Made by a program: the position numbers and the translations under genes
Notes under the pieces: model-generated
What the model was told of the DNA's origin: nothing
Database searches by the model: none
The model's input: the letters and a program-made list of their open reading frames with translations, nothing else
Assembly: GCA_026419405.1 (NCBI GenBank)
Contig: JANZZL010000027.1
Location: 1 to 41,138, forward strand
Direction of reading: 5' to 3'
DNA from: Paracoccaceae bacterium
GTDB taxonomy: Bacteria > Pseudomonadota > Alphaproteobacteria > Rhodobacterales > Rhodobacteraceae
Length of the DNA stretch: 41,138 nucleotides
In this document: piece by piece, positions 33,462-41,138 of the stretch
Layout: every line of letters starts with the position of its first letter
Numbering within the stretch: position 1 is the first letter of the stretch

Positions 33462-35401
33462 GACGGACGGCCCGCGACACCGAGGAGAGCGCCCGGACGA
33501 TCACGCGCCGGGGCATCCTGCTCGGCGGCACGATGCTCGCCACCTCCGTCGCGCTCGGCCTCAGGATGCGCTACATGCAGGTGGACCAGGCCGACCAGTT
33601 CCGCCTGCTGGCCGAGGAGAACCGGATCAACATCCGCCTCATCCCGCCGGCGCGCGGCCAGATCTTCGACCGCAACGGCGTGGTCATCGCCGGCAACGAG
33701 CAGGTCTACCGGATCGTGATCGTGCGCGAGGATGCGCGCGACGTTCCGGCGGTGATCGAGAACCTGAGGAAGATCGTCGCCCTCGACGACGCCGAGCTCG
33801 AACGCGCGCTGAAGGAGATGGAGCGCCGCAGCCCCTTCGTGCCGGTCACCATCGCCGAGCGTGTCAGCTGGGAGGCGATCTCGGCGGTTGCCGTGAACGC
33901 GCCCGCCCTGCCGGGAATCACGCCGGAGGTCGGCCTGTCGCGGGTCTACCCGCTCGGGCCCGACTTCGCCCATGTCACCGGCTATGTCGGGCCGGTCAGC
34001 GACTACGATCTGGAGCGGACCGACGACAACGACCCGCTGCTGCAGATCCCGCGGTTCCAGATCGGCAAGATCGGCGTCGAGGCGCGGCTTGAGAAGCTGC
34101 TGCGCGGGCGCGCGGGGTCGAAGCGCATCGAGGTCAACGCCGCCGGACGGGTGATGCGCGAGCTCGACCGGCAGGAGGGCGAGGCCGGCGCCGACGTCCA
34201 GCTGACGGTGGACGCCCGGCTGCAGAACTTCGTCCTCGCGCGGCTGGGAGAGGAAAGCGCGGCGGTCGTGGTGATGGACGTGGCGACCGGCGACCTGCTG
34301 TCGATCACCTCGGCGCCCGCCTTCGACCCCAACCTGTTCGTCCGCGGCATCTCGGTCGCCGACTACAAGGCCCTGACCGAGAACGACCACCGGCCGCTTG
34401 CCGACAAGACCGTGCAGGGCGCCTACCCGCCCGGCTCGACGTTCAAGATGGTCGTGGCGCTGGCAGCGCTGGAGGCCGGGCTGGTCACGGCGGACACGAC
34501 GTTCTCCTGCCGCGGGTTCCTCGAGGTCTCCGGGCGGCGGTTCCATTGCTGGTCGCGCGGGGGGCACGGCCGGGTGGACCTCCACAAGAGCCTCGTCGAG
34601 AGCTGCGACGTCTACTACTACGAGCTGGCCCAGCGCGTCGGCATCGACGGCATCTCGGCCATGGCGCACCGGCTGGGCCTGGGCGAGCGCTACGACCTGC
34701 CGCTCTCGGCCGTCGCCGAGGGGCTGGTTCCCACGCGCGCCTGGAAGCGCGAGCGCCGGGGCGAGGAATGGCTGGTGGGCGACAGCCTCAATGCCGCCAT
34801 CGGACAGGGCTTCGTGCTCTCCACGCCGCTCCAGCTCGCGGTCATGTCGGCGCGGCTGGCGACCGGCCGGGCGGTCGTGCCGCGTCTGGTGAAGTCGATC
34901 GACGGGGTGGAGCAGCCGCGGCCCGAGTTCCCGCCCCTCGGCTTCAGCGAGAACAACCTGCGGCTGATCCGCCGCGCCATGTTCAGCGCATCGAACGACC
35001 GCCGGGGCACGGCCTACGGCAGCCGGATCGTCGAGCAGGGGCGGCGCATGGCCGGCAAGACCGGCACCAGCCAGGTGCGCAACATCACGGCGGCCGAACG
35101 CGCGCGCGGCGTGTTCCGCAACGAGGATCTGCCCTGGCACCGGCGCGACCATGCGCTGTTCGTCGCCTTCGCGCCCGAGGACGTGCCGCAGATCGCGGTC
35201 TCCGTCGTGGTCGAGCACGGCGGCGGCGGCGCCGCGGCGGCGGCGCCGATCGCGCGCGATGTGGTGCTGCAGGCGCTCTACGGCGGGCTGCCGCCGCTGT
35301 CGGCCTATCCCGAAAGCCAGCGGGCGCGCATCCGCGCGATGCAGGAGGAACTGCCGCTGCGCGAACCCGCCGCCGCGGCCCGCGGAGCGACGCGCGCATG
35401 A
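33458..35401 (+). CDS. mrdA: Penicillin-binding protein 2, elongation transpeptidase
   Basis: The protein has 647 residues from a GTG overlapping mreD by 4 bases. One N-terminal transmembrane helix (about 21-38) anchors it, then the pedestal domain (NRINIRLIPPARGQIFDRNG) and the transpeptidase domain. Active-site motifs are Ser327-Thr-Phe-Lys330 (PPGSTFKM), Ser382-Cys-Asp and Lys534-Thr-Gly (GKTGTSQ). It cross-links peptidoglycan during side-wall growth in complex with RodA. Its 3' end overlaps rodA by 4 bases (ATGA). Confidence 0.97.
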   Translation: MRRTARDTEESARTITRRGILLGGTMLATSVALGLRMRYMQVDQADQFRLLAEENRINIRLIPPARGQIFDRNGVVIAGNEQVYRIVIVREDARDVPAVIENLRKIVALDDAELERALKEMERRSPFVPVTIAERVSWEAISAVAVNAPALPGITPEVGLSRVYPLGPDFAHVTGYVGPVSDYDLERTDDNDPLLQIPRFQIGKIGVEARLEKLLRGRAGSKRIEVNAAGRVMRELDRQEGEAGADVQLTVDARLQNFVLARLGEESAAVVVMDVATGDLLSITSAPAFDPNLFVRGISVADYKALTENDHRPLADKTVQGAYPPGSTFKMVVALAALEAGLVTADTTFSCRGFLEVSGRRFHCWSRGGHGRVDLHKSLVESCDVYYYELAQRVGIDGISAMAHRLGLGERYDLPLSAVAEGLVPTRAWKRERRGEEWLVGDSLNAAIGQGFVLSTPLQLAVMSARLATGRAVVPRLVKSIDGVEQPRPEFPPLGFSENNLRLIRRAMFSASNDRRGTAYGSRIVEQGRRMAGKTGTSQVRNITAAERARGVFRNEDLPWHRRDHALFVAFAPEDVPQIAVSVVVEHGGGGAAAAAPIARDVVLQALYGGLPPLSAYPESQRARIRAMQEELPLREPAAAARGATRA

Positions 35402-36537
35402 GCTACCTCGAGTATTCCGTCAAGCGGGTTCCGACCGGCCCGCGCAAGATCCTGCATCTCAACTGGGCGCTGGTGCTGCTGCTGATCGCGGTGGCAAGCA
35501 CCGGCTTCCTGATGCTCTACTCCGTTGCCGGGGGCGACATCTCGCGCTGGGCGGAACCGCAGATGAAGCGCTTCGCCGTCGGTCTCGTCCTGATGTTCGC
35601 CGTGGCCTTCGTGCCGATCTGGTTCTGGCGCAACATGGCGGCACTGGCCTACGGAATCTCGCTTCTCCTCCTGGTCGCGGTGGAGTTCGTCGGCGACATC
35701 GGCATGGGGGCGCAGCGCTGGATCGACCTCGGCGTCATCCGGCTCCAGCCGTCCGAGCTGATGAAGATCACGCTCGTGATGCTGCTTGCCGCCTATTACG
35801 ACTGGCTCGACATCCGCAAGACCTCGCACCCCCTCTACGTGCTGCTGCCGGCGCTGCTGATCCTGCTGCCGACGGCCCTGGTGCTGAAGCAGCCTGATCT
35901 CGGCACCTCGATCCTGCTGCTGATGGGCGGCGCGGCGGTGATGTTCGCCGCGGGCGTGCACTGGGCCTACTTCGCCACGGTCTTCGCCGCCGGAGTCGGG
36001 CTCGTCTCGGCGGTCATGGCCTCGCGCGGCAAGCCCTGGCAGCTGCTCGAGGACTACCAGTACCGCCGGATCGACACCTTCCTCGACCCCGGCTCCGATC
36101 CGCTCGGGGCCGGCTATCACATCACGCAGGCGCAGATCGCGCTGGGCTCGGGCGGCTGGGCGGGCCGCGGCTTCATGCAGGGCACGCAGTCGCGCCCGAT
36201 CTTCCTGCCCGAGAAGCACACCGACTTCATCTTCACCACGCTCGCCGAGGAGTTCGGCTTCGTCGGGGCCTTCTCGCTGCTGGTGCTCTACGTCCTCATC
36301 ATCGGCTTCTGCGTGGCATCGGCGGTTTCGAACAAGGACCGCTTCGCCTCGCTGCTCACTCTCGGGATCGCGGTGGCCTTCTTCCTCTACTTCGCGATCA
36401 ACATGGCGATGGTCATGGGGCTTGCGCCGGTCGTCGGCGTGCCGCTGCCGCTCGTCTCCTACGGCGGGTCGGCGATGCTCGTGCTGATGGTGGCCTTCGG
36501 ACTGGTCCAGAGCGCCCACATCCACCGCCCGAGGTAG
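35398..36537 (+). CDS. rodA: Peptidoglycan glycosyltransferase RodA
   Basis: The protein has 379 residues of the SEDS family, coupled to mrdA through ATGA. About ten transmembrane helices are visible, with signature segments GAQRWIDLGVIRLQPSELMKI (including the conserved loop), KQPDLGTS, the FLPEKHTDFIFTTLAEEFGFVG block with its catalytic aspartate, and PLPLVSYGGSAM near the end. It polymerises lipid II into glycan strands for elongation with PBP2. It ends the mre-mrd operon, and ghrA follows after 5 bases and may be co-transcribed. Confidence 0.97.
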   Translation: MSYLEYSVKRVPTGPRKILHLNWALVLLLIAVASTGFLMLYSVAGGDISRWAEPQMKRFAVGLVLMFAVAFVPIWFWRNMAALAYGISLLLLVAVEFVGDIGMGAQRWIDLGVIRLQPSELMKITLVMLLAAYYDWLDIRKTSHPLYVLLPALLILLPTALVLKQPDLGTSILLLMGGAAVMFAAGVHWAYFATVFAAGVGLVSAVMASRGKPWQLLEDYQYRRIDTFLDPGSDPLGAGYHITQAQIALGSGGWAGRGFMQGTQSRPIFLPEKHTDFIFTTLAEEFGFVGAFSLLVLYVLIIGFCVASAVSNKDRFASLLTLGIAVAFFLYFAINMAMVMGLAPVVGVPLPLVSYGGSAMLVLMVAFGLVQSAHIHRPR

Positions 36538-36542
36538 CGCCG

Positions 36543-37481
36543 ATGCCGACCGTTCTCTTCGCGGCCGACCCGGCGCTGCGCGACGCCTACCTGCCGCATC
36601 TGGCCGAGGCCTTCGCCGAGGCGGGCGTGGCGGCGCGGCTGGTCTGCACGGCCGACCCGGCCGAGGTGGACTACATCGTGTTCTCGCCCGGCGGAACGAT
36701 CGAGGACTTCTCCCCCTTCTGCCGCGCGCGGGCGGTGCTGAACCTCTGGGCCGGGGTGGAGAACATCGTCGGCAACCCCACCCTCACCCAGACGCTCTGC
36801 CGCATGGTAGACCCGGCGATGACCGAAAGCATGGTGGAATGGGTCGCGGCCCATGTGCTGCGGCATCACCTCGGCACCGACGAACACGTGCTCCATCAGG
36901 ACGGGATCTGGCGGCACGACGCGACGCGCATGCCGAAGCTCGCGCGCGAACGCCCCATCACCATCCTCGGCTTCGGCGAACTGGGACAGGCCTGCGCCCG
37001 GGCGCTGATCGCGCTCAACTTCCCGGTCACGGGCTGGAGCCGGCGCCCCGCCAGCCTGCCGGGCGCGCGCTGCCTCGCGGGGCCCGAGGGGCTCGACGAG
37101 GCGCTGCGGGGCGCCGAGGGCGTCGTGCTGCTTCTGCCGAAGACGCCGCAGACGGAAAACGTCCTCGATGCGCGGCGGCTGGCGCTGCTGGCCCGCGGGG
37201 CCTTCGTGATCAACCCCGGGCGGGGGGCCCTGATCGACGACGCGGCGCTTCTCGCCGCGCTCGACAGCGGTCAGGTCGGTCACGCCACGCTCGACGTCTT
37301 CCGGCAGGAGCCGCTGCCGCCCGGCCACCCCTTCTGGGCGCATCCGAAGGTCACGGTCACCCCGCACATCGCCGCCTTCACCCGGCCCGCCACCGCCGCG
37401 CGCGTGATCGCCGAGAACGTTCGCCGGGGCGAGGCCGGCGAGCCGCTGCTGCACGTCGTTGACCGCCGCGCCGGCTACTGA
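36543..37481 (+). CDS. ghrA: Glyoxylate/hydroxypyruvate reductase A-like 2-hydroxyacid dehydrogenase
   Basis: The protein has 312 residues, the GhrA length. It reduces glyoxylate or hydroxypyruvate with NADPH in the cytoplasm. The Rossmann motif ILGFGELGQACARAL is at about residues 140-154, followed by WSRRP, which fits NADPH preference. Catalytic residues lie in NPGRGALIDD (Arg), DVFRQEPLP (Glu) and TPHIAAFT (His). It starts 5 bases after rodA, a close spacing that implies co-transcription with cell-wall genes, although no functional link is evident. Confidence 0.92.
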   Translation: MPTVLFAADPALRDAYLPHLAEAFAEAGVAARLVCTADPAEVDYIVFSPGGTIEDFSPFCRARAVLNLWAGVENIVGNPTLTQTLCRMVDPAMTESMVEWVAAHVLRHHLGTDEHVLHQDGIWRHDATRMPKLARERPITILGFGELGQACARALIALNFPVTGWSRRPASLPGARCLAGPEGLDEALRGAEGVVLLLPKTPQTENVLDARRLALLARGAFVINPGRGALIDDAALLAALDSGQVGHATLDVFRQEPLPPGHPFWAHPKVTVTPHIAAFTRPATAARVIAENVRRGEAGEPLLHVVDRRAGY

Positions 37482-37493
37482 CCGCCCTTGCCC

Positions 37494-38273
37494 CTAGCGC
37501 AGCCGCGGCGGCCGGTCCGGGTCGGACCCCGGCGGCGGCGGCGCCGCGGGCACGGCCGGCTGCGGAATGTCGAAGCGCAGGCCCACCCGCGCCAGGGTCG
37601 CCGACACCGGATCGGAGGCCGCGAGGAACGCCACGTCGAGCGTCCCCGCCTCGATCCCCGAGAAGGCGAGCGCCTCGCCGACGGCGCGGGCCAGGGCCTC
37701 CTCGGCACCGGGCCGCGCGTCCACGAAGGCCAGAAGGTGCCCGCGCCGGCCGCCGGCATAGGTGACGCCGGCGAGGTAGGCCAGCCGCGCCAGGCCCTCG
37801 GCGAGCGCCAGCTTGACCGCCAGCCCCTCGACCAGGGCCGGCGGCAGACCCGCAGGCGCGCGCACCTCGCGGGGCCGTTCCTCCGCCTCTGCGGGGCGCG
37901 CGCCGAGCACGCCGGCAAGCCAGTCGATCGTCTCGGCCGAAACCAGCGTCTCGGCCGATGTCCCGAGGTTCAGCCCGATCCCGATGCCCCGGCCGGCCAG
38001 CATCGCCGCGAGCGTCCGGCCCGAGACGGCGGCGTAATGCGCCGGCGCTCCGGCGAAGGCGGCAAGCCGCGCCTCGCGGTCGAAGGCCAGAACGTAGCGC
38101 CCGCCGTCCGCATCGAACAGCTCCGGGTCGAGGCGGTCGCCGTCGGCCGGCGCGCCGAGCAGCAGGAACAGTTCCGCCTCCGCCAGCCGCTCGTGGAACC
38201 GCAGGCGCGGCAGCGCCTCTTCCGGGGCGGCGGTCATGGCGGCCACGGCGTGGTCGAGCGCGGTCTCGGTCAT
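37494..38273 (-). CDS. SseB-family protein
   Basis: The protein has 259 residues and resembles the SseB N-terminal domain family: an ALPRLRFHERLAEAELFLLL helix-strand, then YVLAFDREARLAAFAG and GIGIGLNLGTSAETLVS. A second domain (about 140-245) resembles the SseB C-terminal region. The E. coli protein alters serine sensitivity, but its molecular role is unknown, and the name should not be read as function. The ATG overlaps the stop of the upstream glycosylase gene (ATGA), so it is translationally coupled. The tail is proline-rich. It converges with ghrA with a 12-base gap. Confidence 0.83.
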   Translation of the reverse strand: MTETALDHAVAAMTAAPEEALPRLRFHERLAEAELFLLLGAPADGDRLDPELFDADGGRYVLAFDREARLAAFAGAPAHYAAVSGRTLAAMLAGRGIGIGLNLGTSAETLVSAETIDWLAGVLGARPAEAEERPREVRAPAGLPPALVEGLAVKLALAEGLARLAYLAGVTYAGGRRGHLLAFVDARPGAEEALARAVGEALAFSGIEAGTLDVAFLAASDPVSATLARVGLRFDIPQPAVPAAPPPPGSDPDRPPRLR

Positions 38274-38866
38274 CCTGCGGCCTCCAGCACGGCGCGCACC
38301 CTGGCGCGCAGCTCGGGCAGCAGTTCGGCCTCGAACCAGGGATTGCGCGCCAGCCATGCGGTATTGCGCCACGAGGGATGCGGCAAGGGGATGGCCCGCG
38401 GCAGGTAGCCGCGCCAGCCGCGCACGGTCTCGGTCACGCCGCCGCGGGCGCCGAGGTGCCAGCGCTGCGCCGCGCCGCCAACCGCCACCACCAGCCGCAG
38501 GCCGGCGAGCGCCTCCATGACACGGGCGTGCCAGGTGCGGGCGCAGAGCGGCGGCGGGGGAAGGTCGGCCCCCCTCGCATCGTATCCCGGAAAGCAGAAG
38601 GCCATCGGCACGATCGCCACGCGGCTGCGGTCGTAGAAGGTGGCCTCGTCGAGGCCCAGCCAGTGGCGCAACCGCATCCCCGAGGCATCGGCGAAGGGGC
38701 GCCCGGCGCGGTGAACGCGCAGCCCCGGCGCCTGCCCCGCGACGAGAAGCCGCGCCCCCGGCTCGAACCAGACCACCGGCCGGGGCTCGTGCGCCGTGGC
38801 GGTCGCGGCGAAGCGGCCGGCGCAGAGGCGGCAGGCCGCGATCTCGGCCGCCAGTCCGCCTGCCAT
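38270..38866 (-). CDS. 4Fe-4S uracil-DNA glycosylase-family protein
   Basis: The protein has 198 residues. Cys12, Cys15, Cys91 and Cys108 follow the C-x2-C-xn-C-x(14-17)-C pattern of iron-sulfur uracil-DNA glycosylases. The active-site region reads GQAPGLRVHRAGRPFADASGM, and HPSWRN is the second family motif. It lacks the GEAPG-type acidic first motif seen in some family members, so the exact UDG subfamily and substrate are uncertain. It would remove uracil or another damaged base in the cytoplasm. It overlaps the SseB-family gene by 4 bases and diverges from nhaA. Confidence 0.85.
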   Translation of the reverse strand: MAGGLAAEIAACRLCAGRFAATATAHEPRPVVWFEPGARLLVAGQAPGLRVHRAGRPFADASGMRLRHWLGLDEATFYDRSRVAIVPMAFCFPGYDARGADLPPPPLCARTWHARVMEALAGLRLVVAVGGAAQRWHLGARGGVTETVRGWRGYLPRAIPLPHPSWRNTAWLARNPWFEAELLPELRARVRAVLEAAG

Positions 38867-38953
38867 CAGGCCGCCGGGCACGGCGCGGCACCGCCGTTGC
38901 CCCGCTGCGGGCAATCCGCTATGCGGTCGCAGAGGCGGGGCGGCGGCAAGCGC

Positions 38954-40213
38954 ATGTATCGGGTCTGGAACTTCATCACCAACTACTCGCTGCTGCTCGT
39001 CGGGGGCGCCGTCATCGCCCTCGTCTGGGCCAATCTCGATCCCGGCAGCTACCACGATTTCGTCGAGTTCGTCATCGTGGACCACTTCTTCATCGGCCAT
39101 GCGCACGTCGAGGACGGCCACGTGGTGCGCACGCTGACCGTGCACTACCTCGTCAACGACGTGCTGATGGCGTTCTTCTTCGCGATCGCCGCGAAGGAGG
39201 TGTGGGAGGCGATCATCCTCGAGAACGGATCGCTGCGCGGCCGGAAGGCGCTGACGCCGCTGATCGCGACGCTGGGCGGGATGGCCGGGCCGGTGGTCGT
39301 CTACCTCGGCCTCGCGATGCTGCTGGGCCCCGCCAAGTTCGGCGCCTATGCGAACGGCTGGGCGATCCCCACGGCGACCGACATCGCCTTCTCCTACCTC
39401 GTCGGGCGGGTGGTCTTCGGGGCGGGTCACGCGGCGGTGCGCTTCCTGCTGCTGCTCGCCATCGCCGACGACGCCGGCGGTCTGATCATCCTCGCGGTGT
39501 TCTATCCCTCGGGAGAGCTGGCGCCGCAGTGGCTCGCCCTTCCGCTCGGCGTCGCGGCCGGGGTATTCGTGCTGTTCAACTGGCTGCCGCGGTGGCTCGA
39601 CCGCGGCAAGCAGCTGAGGCCGAACTCCACCTGGGTGCGCCAAAGGCTATCGTTCTGGCCCTATGCGGTCGCCGGCGCGCTGAGCTGGTTCGGGTTCCAG
39701 GAATCCGGGCTGCATCCGGCCCTCGGCCTGCTGCCGATCATCCCCACCATGCCCCATGCCGACCGCGCCTTCGGGATCTTCGCCGAGGCCGAGCAGTATC
39801 TGACGGACCTCCTCAACCACACCGAGCACCTGCTCAAGCACCCGGTCGAGGTCATCCTGTTCTTCTTCGGGCTCTGCAACGCCGGGGTGGAGTTCTCGGC
39901 GATCTCCGAGCCGACCTGGCTGGTGCTGGCGGGCCTGATCGTGGGCAAGCCCGTCGGCATCCTGCTGTTCGGGTGGGTCGCGGCCCGTCCGATGGGGCTG
40001 GGTCTGCCCGCCGGGATGCGGGTCATCGACCTGCTCGTGGTCGGCTGCGTCGCGGCGATCGGCTTCACCGTCGCCCTCTTCGTCGCCTCGGTCGCCTTCG
40101 ATCCGGGCCCCGTCCAGGATGCGGCGAAGATGGGCGCGCTCTTCAGCTTCGGCGCGGCGCTCCTGGCCATCGTCGCGGGCCGGCTTGCCCGGGTCGAGCG
40201 CCAGACCGCCTGA
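38954..40213 (+). CDS. nhaA: Na+/H+ antiporter NhaA
   Basis: The protein has 419 residues from the ATG at 38954; an in-frame ATG at 38921 would add 11 basic residues. About twelve transmembrane segments are visible. The key acidic residues of E. coli NhaA (Asp133, Asp163, Asp164) correspond to the aspartates in PTATDIAFSYLVG and IADDAGGLIILAVFY. It exchanges external protons for internal sodium, giving salt and alkali tolerance. A loop of about 30 residues (HAHVEDGHVVRTL, near residues 38-60) is longer than in E. coli. It stands alone on the plus strand before the capsule genes. Confidence 0.95.
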   Translation: MYRVWNFITNYSLLLVGGAVIALVWANLDPGSYHDFVEFVIVDHFFIGHAHVEDGHVVRTLTVHYLVNDVLMAFFFAIAAKEVWEAIILENGSLRGRKALTPLIATLGGMAGPVVVYLGLAMLLGPAKFGAYANGWAIPTATDIAFSYLVGRVVFGAGHAAVRFLLLLAIADDAGGLIILAVFYPSGELAPQWLALPLGVAAGVFVLFNWLPRWLDRGKQLRPNSTWVRQRLSFWPYAVAGALSWFGFQESGLHPALGLLPIIPTMPHADRAFGIFAEAEQYLTDLLNHTEHLLKHPVEVILFFFGLCNAGVEFSAISEPTWLVLAGLIVGKPVGILLFGWVAARPMGLGLPAGMRVIDLLVVGCVAAIGFTVALFVASVAFDPGPVQDAAKMGALFSFGAALLAIVAGRLARVERQTA

Positions 40214-40236
40214 GGTCCGGCCCGGGCGGGCCGCCG

Positions 40237-40252
40237 CCGGCCCTGCGGCCGG
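40237..40252. terminator. GC hairpin after nhaA
   Basis: Perfect 6-bp arms CCGGCC and GGCCGG flank CTGC, 23 bases after the nhaA stop. There is no T-run, so intrinsic termination is doubtful. Confidence 0.3.
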
Positions 40253-40367
40253 GGGGCGATCCGGCTGACGGCTGTTGAGAATTCCGACATACTGTGGCCG
40301 TAAAGGAATGCGATGGGCAGGAGAGCGGCGCCCGGTGCGGGCGCCGGCGGCAGGGCCGGGGCACGCG

Positions 40368-41021
40368 ATGCTCGAATTCGAGAACGTCAGCAAGTCCTTC
40401 TGGACGGGGACGCAGCGCAAGGTCATCCTCGACCGGGCCTCGTTCCGCGTGGAGCTCGGCAACTCGCTCGGCATCCTCGCGCCGAACGGCACCGGCAAGA
40501 CGACGCTGATCCGGATGATGGCGGGCCTCGAGAAGCCCGACGAGGGCGAGGTGCGGCGGACCTGCCGGGTCTCGTTCCCGCTCGGCTTCATGGGCGGGGT
40601 GAACACCAAGCATTCGGCCACCGAGAACTCCCGGTTCATCGCCCGTCTCTACGGGCTCGACCCCGACTACGTGGAGGCGTTCTGCCGCTGGCTCTGCGAC
40701 ATCGACGAATATTTCGACCGGCCGGTTGCCACCTACAGTTCGGGGATGCGCAGCCGCTTCAACTTCTCGCTGCTGCTGGCGCTGGACTTCGACATCTACC
40801 TGATCGACGAGGGGATGCCGAGCACGTCGGATGTCGAGTTCAACCGCCGGGCGGGGGGCGTCCTCGCCGAACGGCTCGTCGACCGCACCGTGGTGATCGT
40901 GTCGCACCAGGCCTCGACGCTCGAGAAGTTCTGCAAGCAGGCGGCGGTGCTGCGCAACGGGCGGCTCTATCTGTTCGACAGTCTCGAGGAGGCAAGGGCA
41001 CTCTATGACTACCAGGCCTAG
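40368..41021 (+). CDS. kpsT: Capsule polysaccharide export ABC transporter ATPase (KpsT-like)
   Basis: The protein has 217 residues from the ATG at 40368. It is the ATPase of the KpsMT-type exporter that moves capsule or similar lipid-linked polysaccharide across the inner membrane. The Walker A region is LAPNGTGKTTLIRMMAG, where the usual first glycine is alanine; the signature is YSSGMRSRF, the variant typical of polysaccharide exporters; Walker B is IYLIDEGM, and the switch histidine is in VIVSHQ. Its 3' end overlaps the next gene by 17 bases. The KpsM membrane partner is not in the window and may lie beyond its right edge. Confidence 0.93.
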   Translation: MLEFENVSKSFWTGTQRKVILDRASFRVELGNSLGILAPNGTGKTTLIRMMAGLEKPDEGEVRRTCRVSFPLGFMGGVNTKHSATENSRFIARLYGLDPDYVEAFCRWLCDIDEYFDRPVATYSSGMRSRFNFSLLLALDFDIYLIDEGMPSTSDVEFNRRAGGVLAERLVDRTVVIVSHQASTLEKFCKQAAVLRNGRLYLFDSLEEARALYDYQA

Positions 41022-41138
41022 GGCCCTGCGATACCGGCTCCGCCGCGTCGCCGCAGCCCCCGGATCGGCGGCGGGCCCTGGCGAGGGCGACGCGGCCGCT
41101 CGGGCGCCCGGGGCGCCCATGCCCGGCGCGCCGGAGGC
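41005..41138 (+). CDS. Probable capsule polysaccharide export inner-membrane protein KpsE, N-terminus (3' partial)
   Basis: A frame opens at an ATG (41005) inside the kpsT end, 12 bases after the GAGGAGG at 40986-40992, and runs open to the window edge for 44 codons. It starts MTTRPRALRYRLRR and continues with an Ala/Gly/Pro-rich stretch. The basic start resembles the cytoplasmic tail of KpsE/Wzc-type polysaccharide co-polymerases of Rhodobacterales, and position after kpsT supports it. No domain is visible yet, so the call rests mainly on context. Confidence 0.55.
   Translation, partial: MTTRPRALRYRLRRVAAAPGSAAGPGEGDAAARAPGAPMPGAPE

Overview
The window is G+C-rich chromosomal DNA with the gene content and synteny of an alphaproteobacterium of the Rhodobacterales (Rhodobacter/Paracoccus-like). 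The signs are a leuA-mreB-mreC-mreD-mrdA-rodA string, a trxC-type thioredoxin, DUF2927 and DUF4329 proteins, a tandem glycine riboswitch ahead of gcvT-gcvH-gcvP, and a KpsT-type capsule exporter. The organism is inferred from this content; no rRNA or species marker is present. I see no insertion sequence, prophage, CRISPR array or replication origin.

Layout. 1-4018 (+): a membrane-stress-like module of TelA (5' end missing), a DUF2927 lipoprotein, an SPFH protein ending in a GYF_2 domain, and a double zinc-ribbon membrane protein. 4039-5947: a small heat-shock protein diverges from a PfkB sugar kinase coupled to dtd, with an FNR-type box between them. 6082-10053 (+): the Anbu cluster of circularly permuted ATP-grasp, alpha-E, transglutaminase and Anbu proteasome-like hydrolase. 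10028-11238: a secreted CAP protein and a secreted DUF4329 protein with a JAMM-like motif, divergent around a 19-bp palindrome. 11255-13695: ParA ATPase, LuxR solo, tRNA-Ala(CGC), trxC behind a promoter covered by a persulfide-repressor-type palindrome, and a small divergent ORF broken by one TGA.

13699-18297 (-): glycine cleavage operon with its riboswitch. 18426-23030: gltX, a minimal metallopeptidase, a Tat-exported metallo-beta-lactamase-fold hydrolase, wrbA and a second PfkB-family kinase. 23377-28861: NAD synthetase, a secreted 18-repeat MORN protein, an iron-sulfur photolyase and an SDR translationally coupled to it. 28955-30695: a leucine-rich leader peptide and leuA. 30932-36537: the elongasome operon mreBCD-mrdA-rodA, followed by ghrA. 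37494-41138: sseB-like gene and a 4Fe-4S uracil-DNA glycosylase (-), nhaA (+), and the start of a capsule-export operon (kpsT and the first codons of a kpsE-like gene).

How the genes work together. The least understood units are the Anbu cluster, whose four products are all consistent with making, cross-linking or trimming a peptide of unknown identity, and the TelA/SPFH/zinc-ribbon module, which resembles parts of the Bacillus ydjFGHI membrane-stress system. The most specific regulatory signals are the glycine riboswitch, the leucine attenuation leader, the palindrome over the trxC promoter and the palindrome between the CAP and DUF4329 genes.
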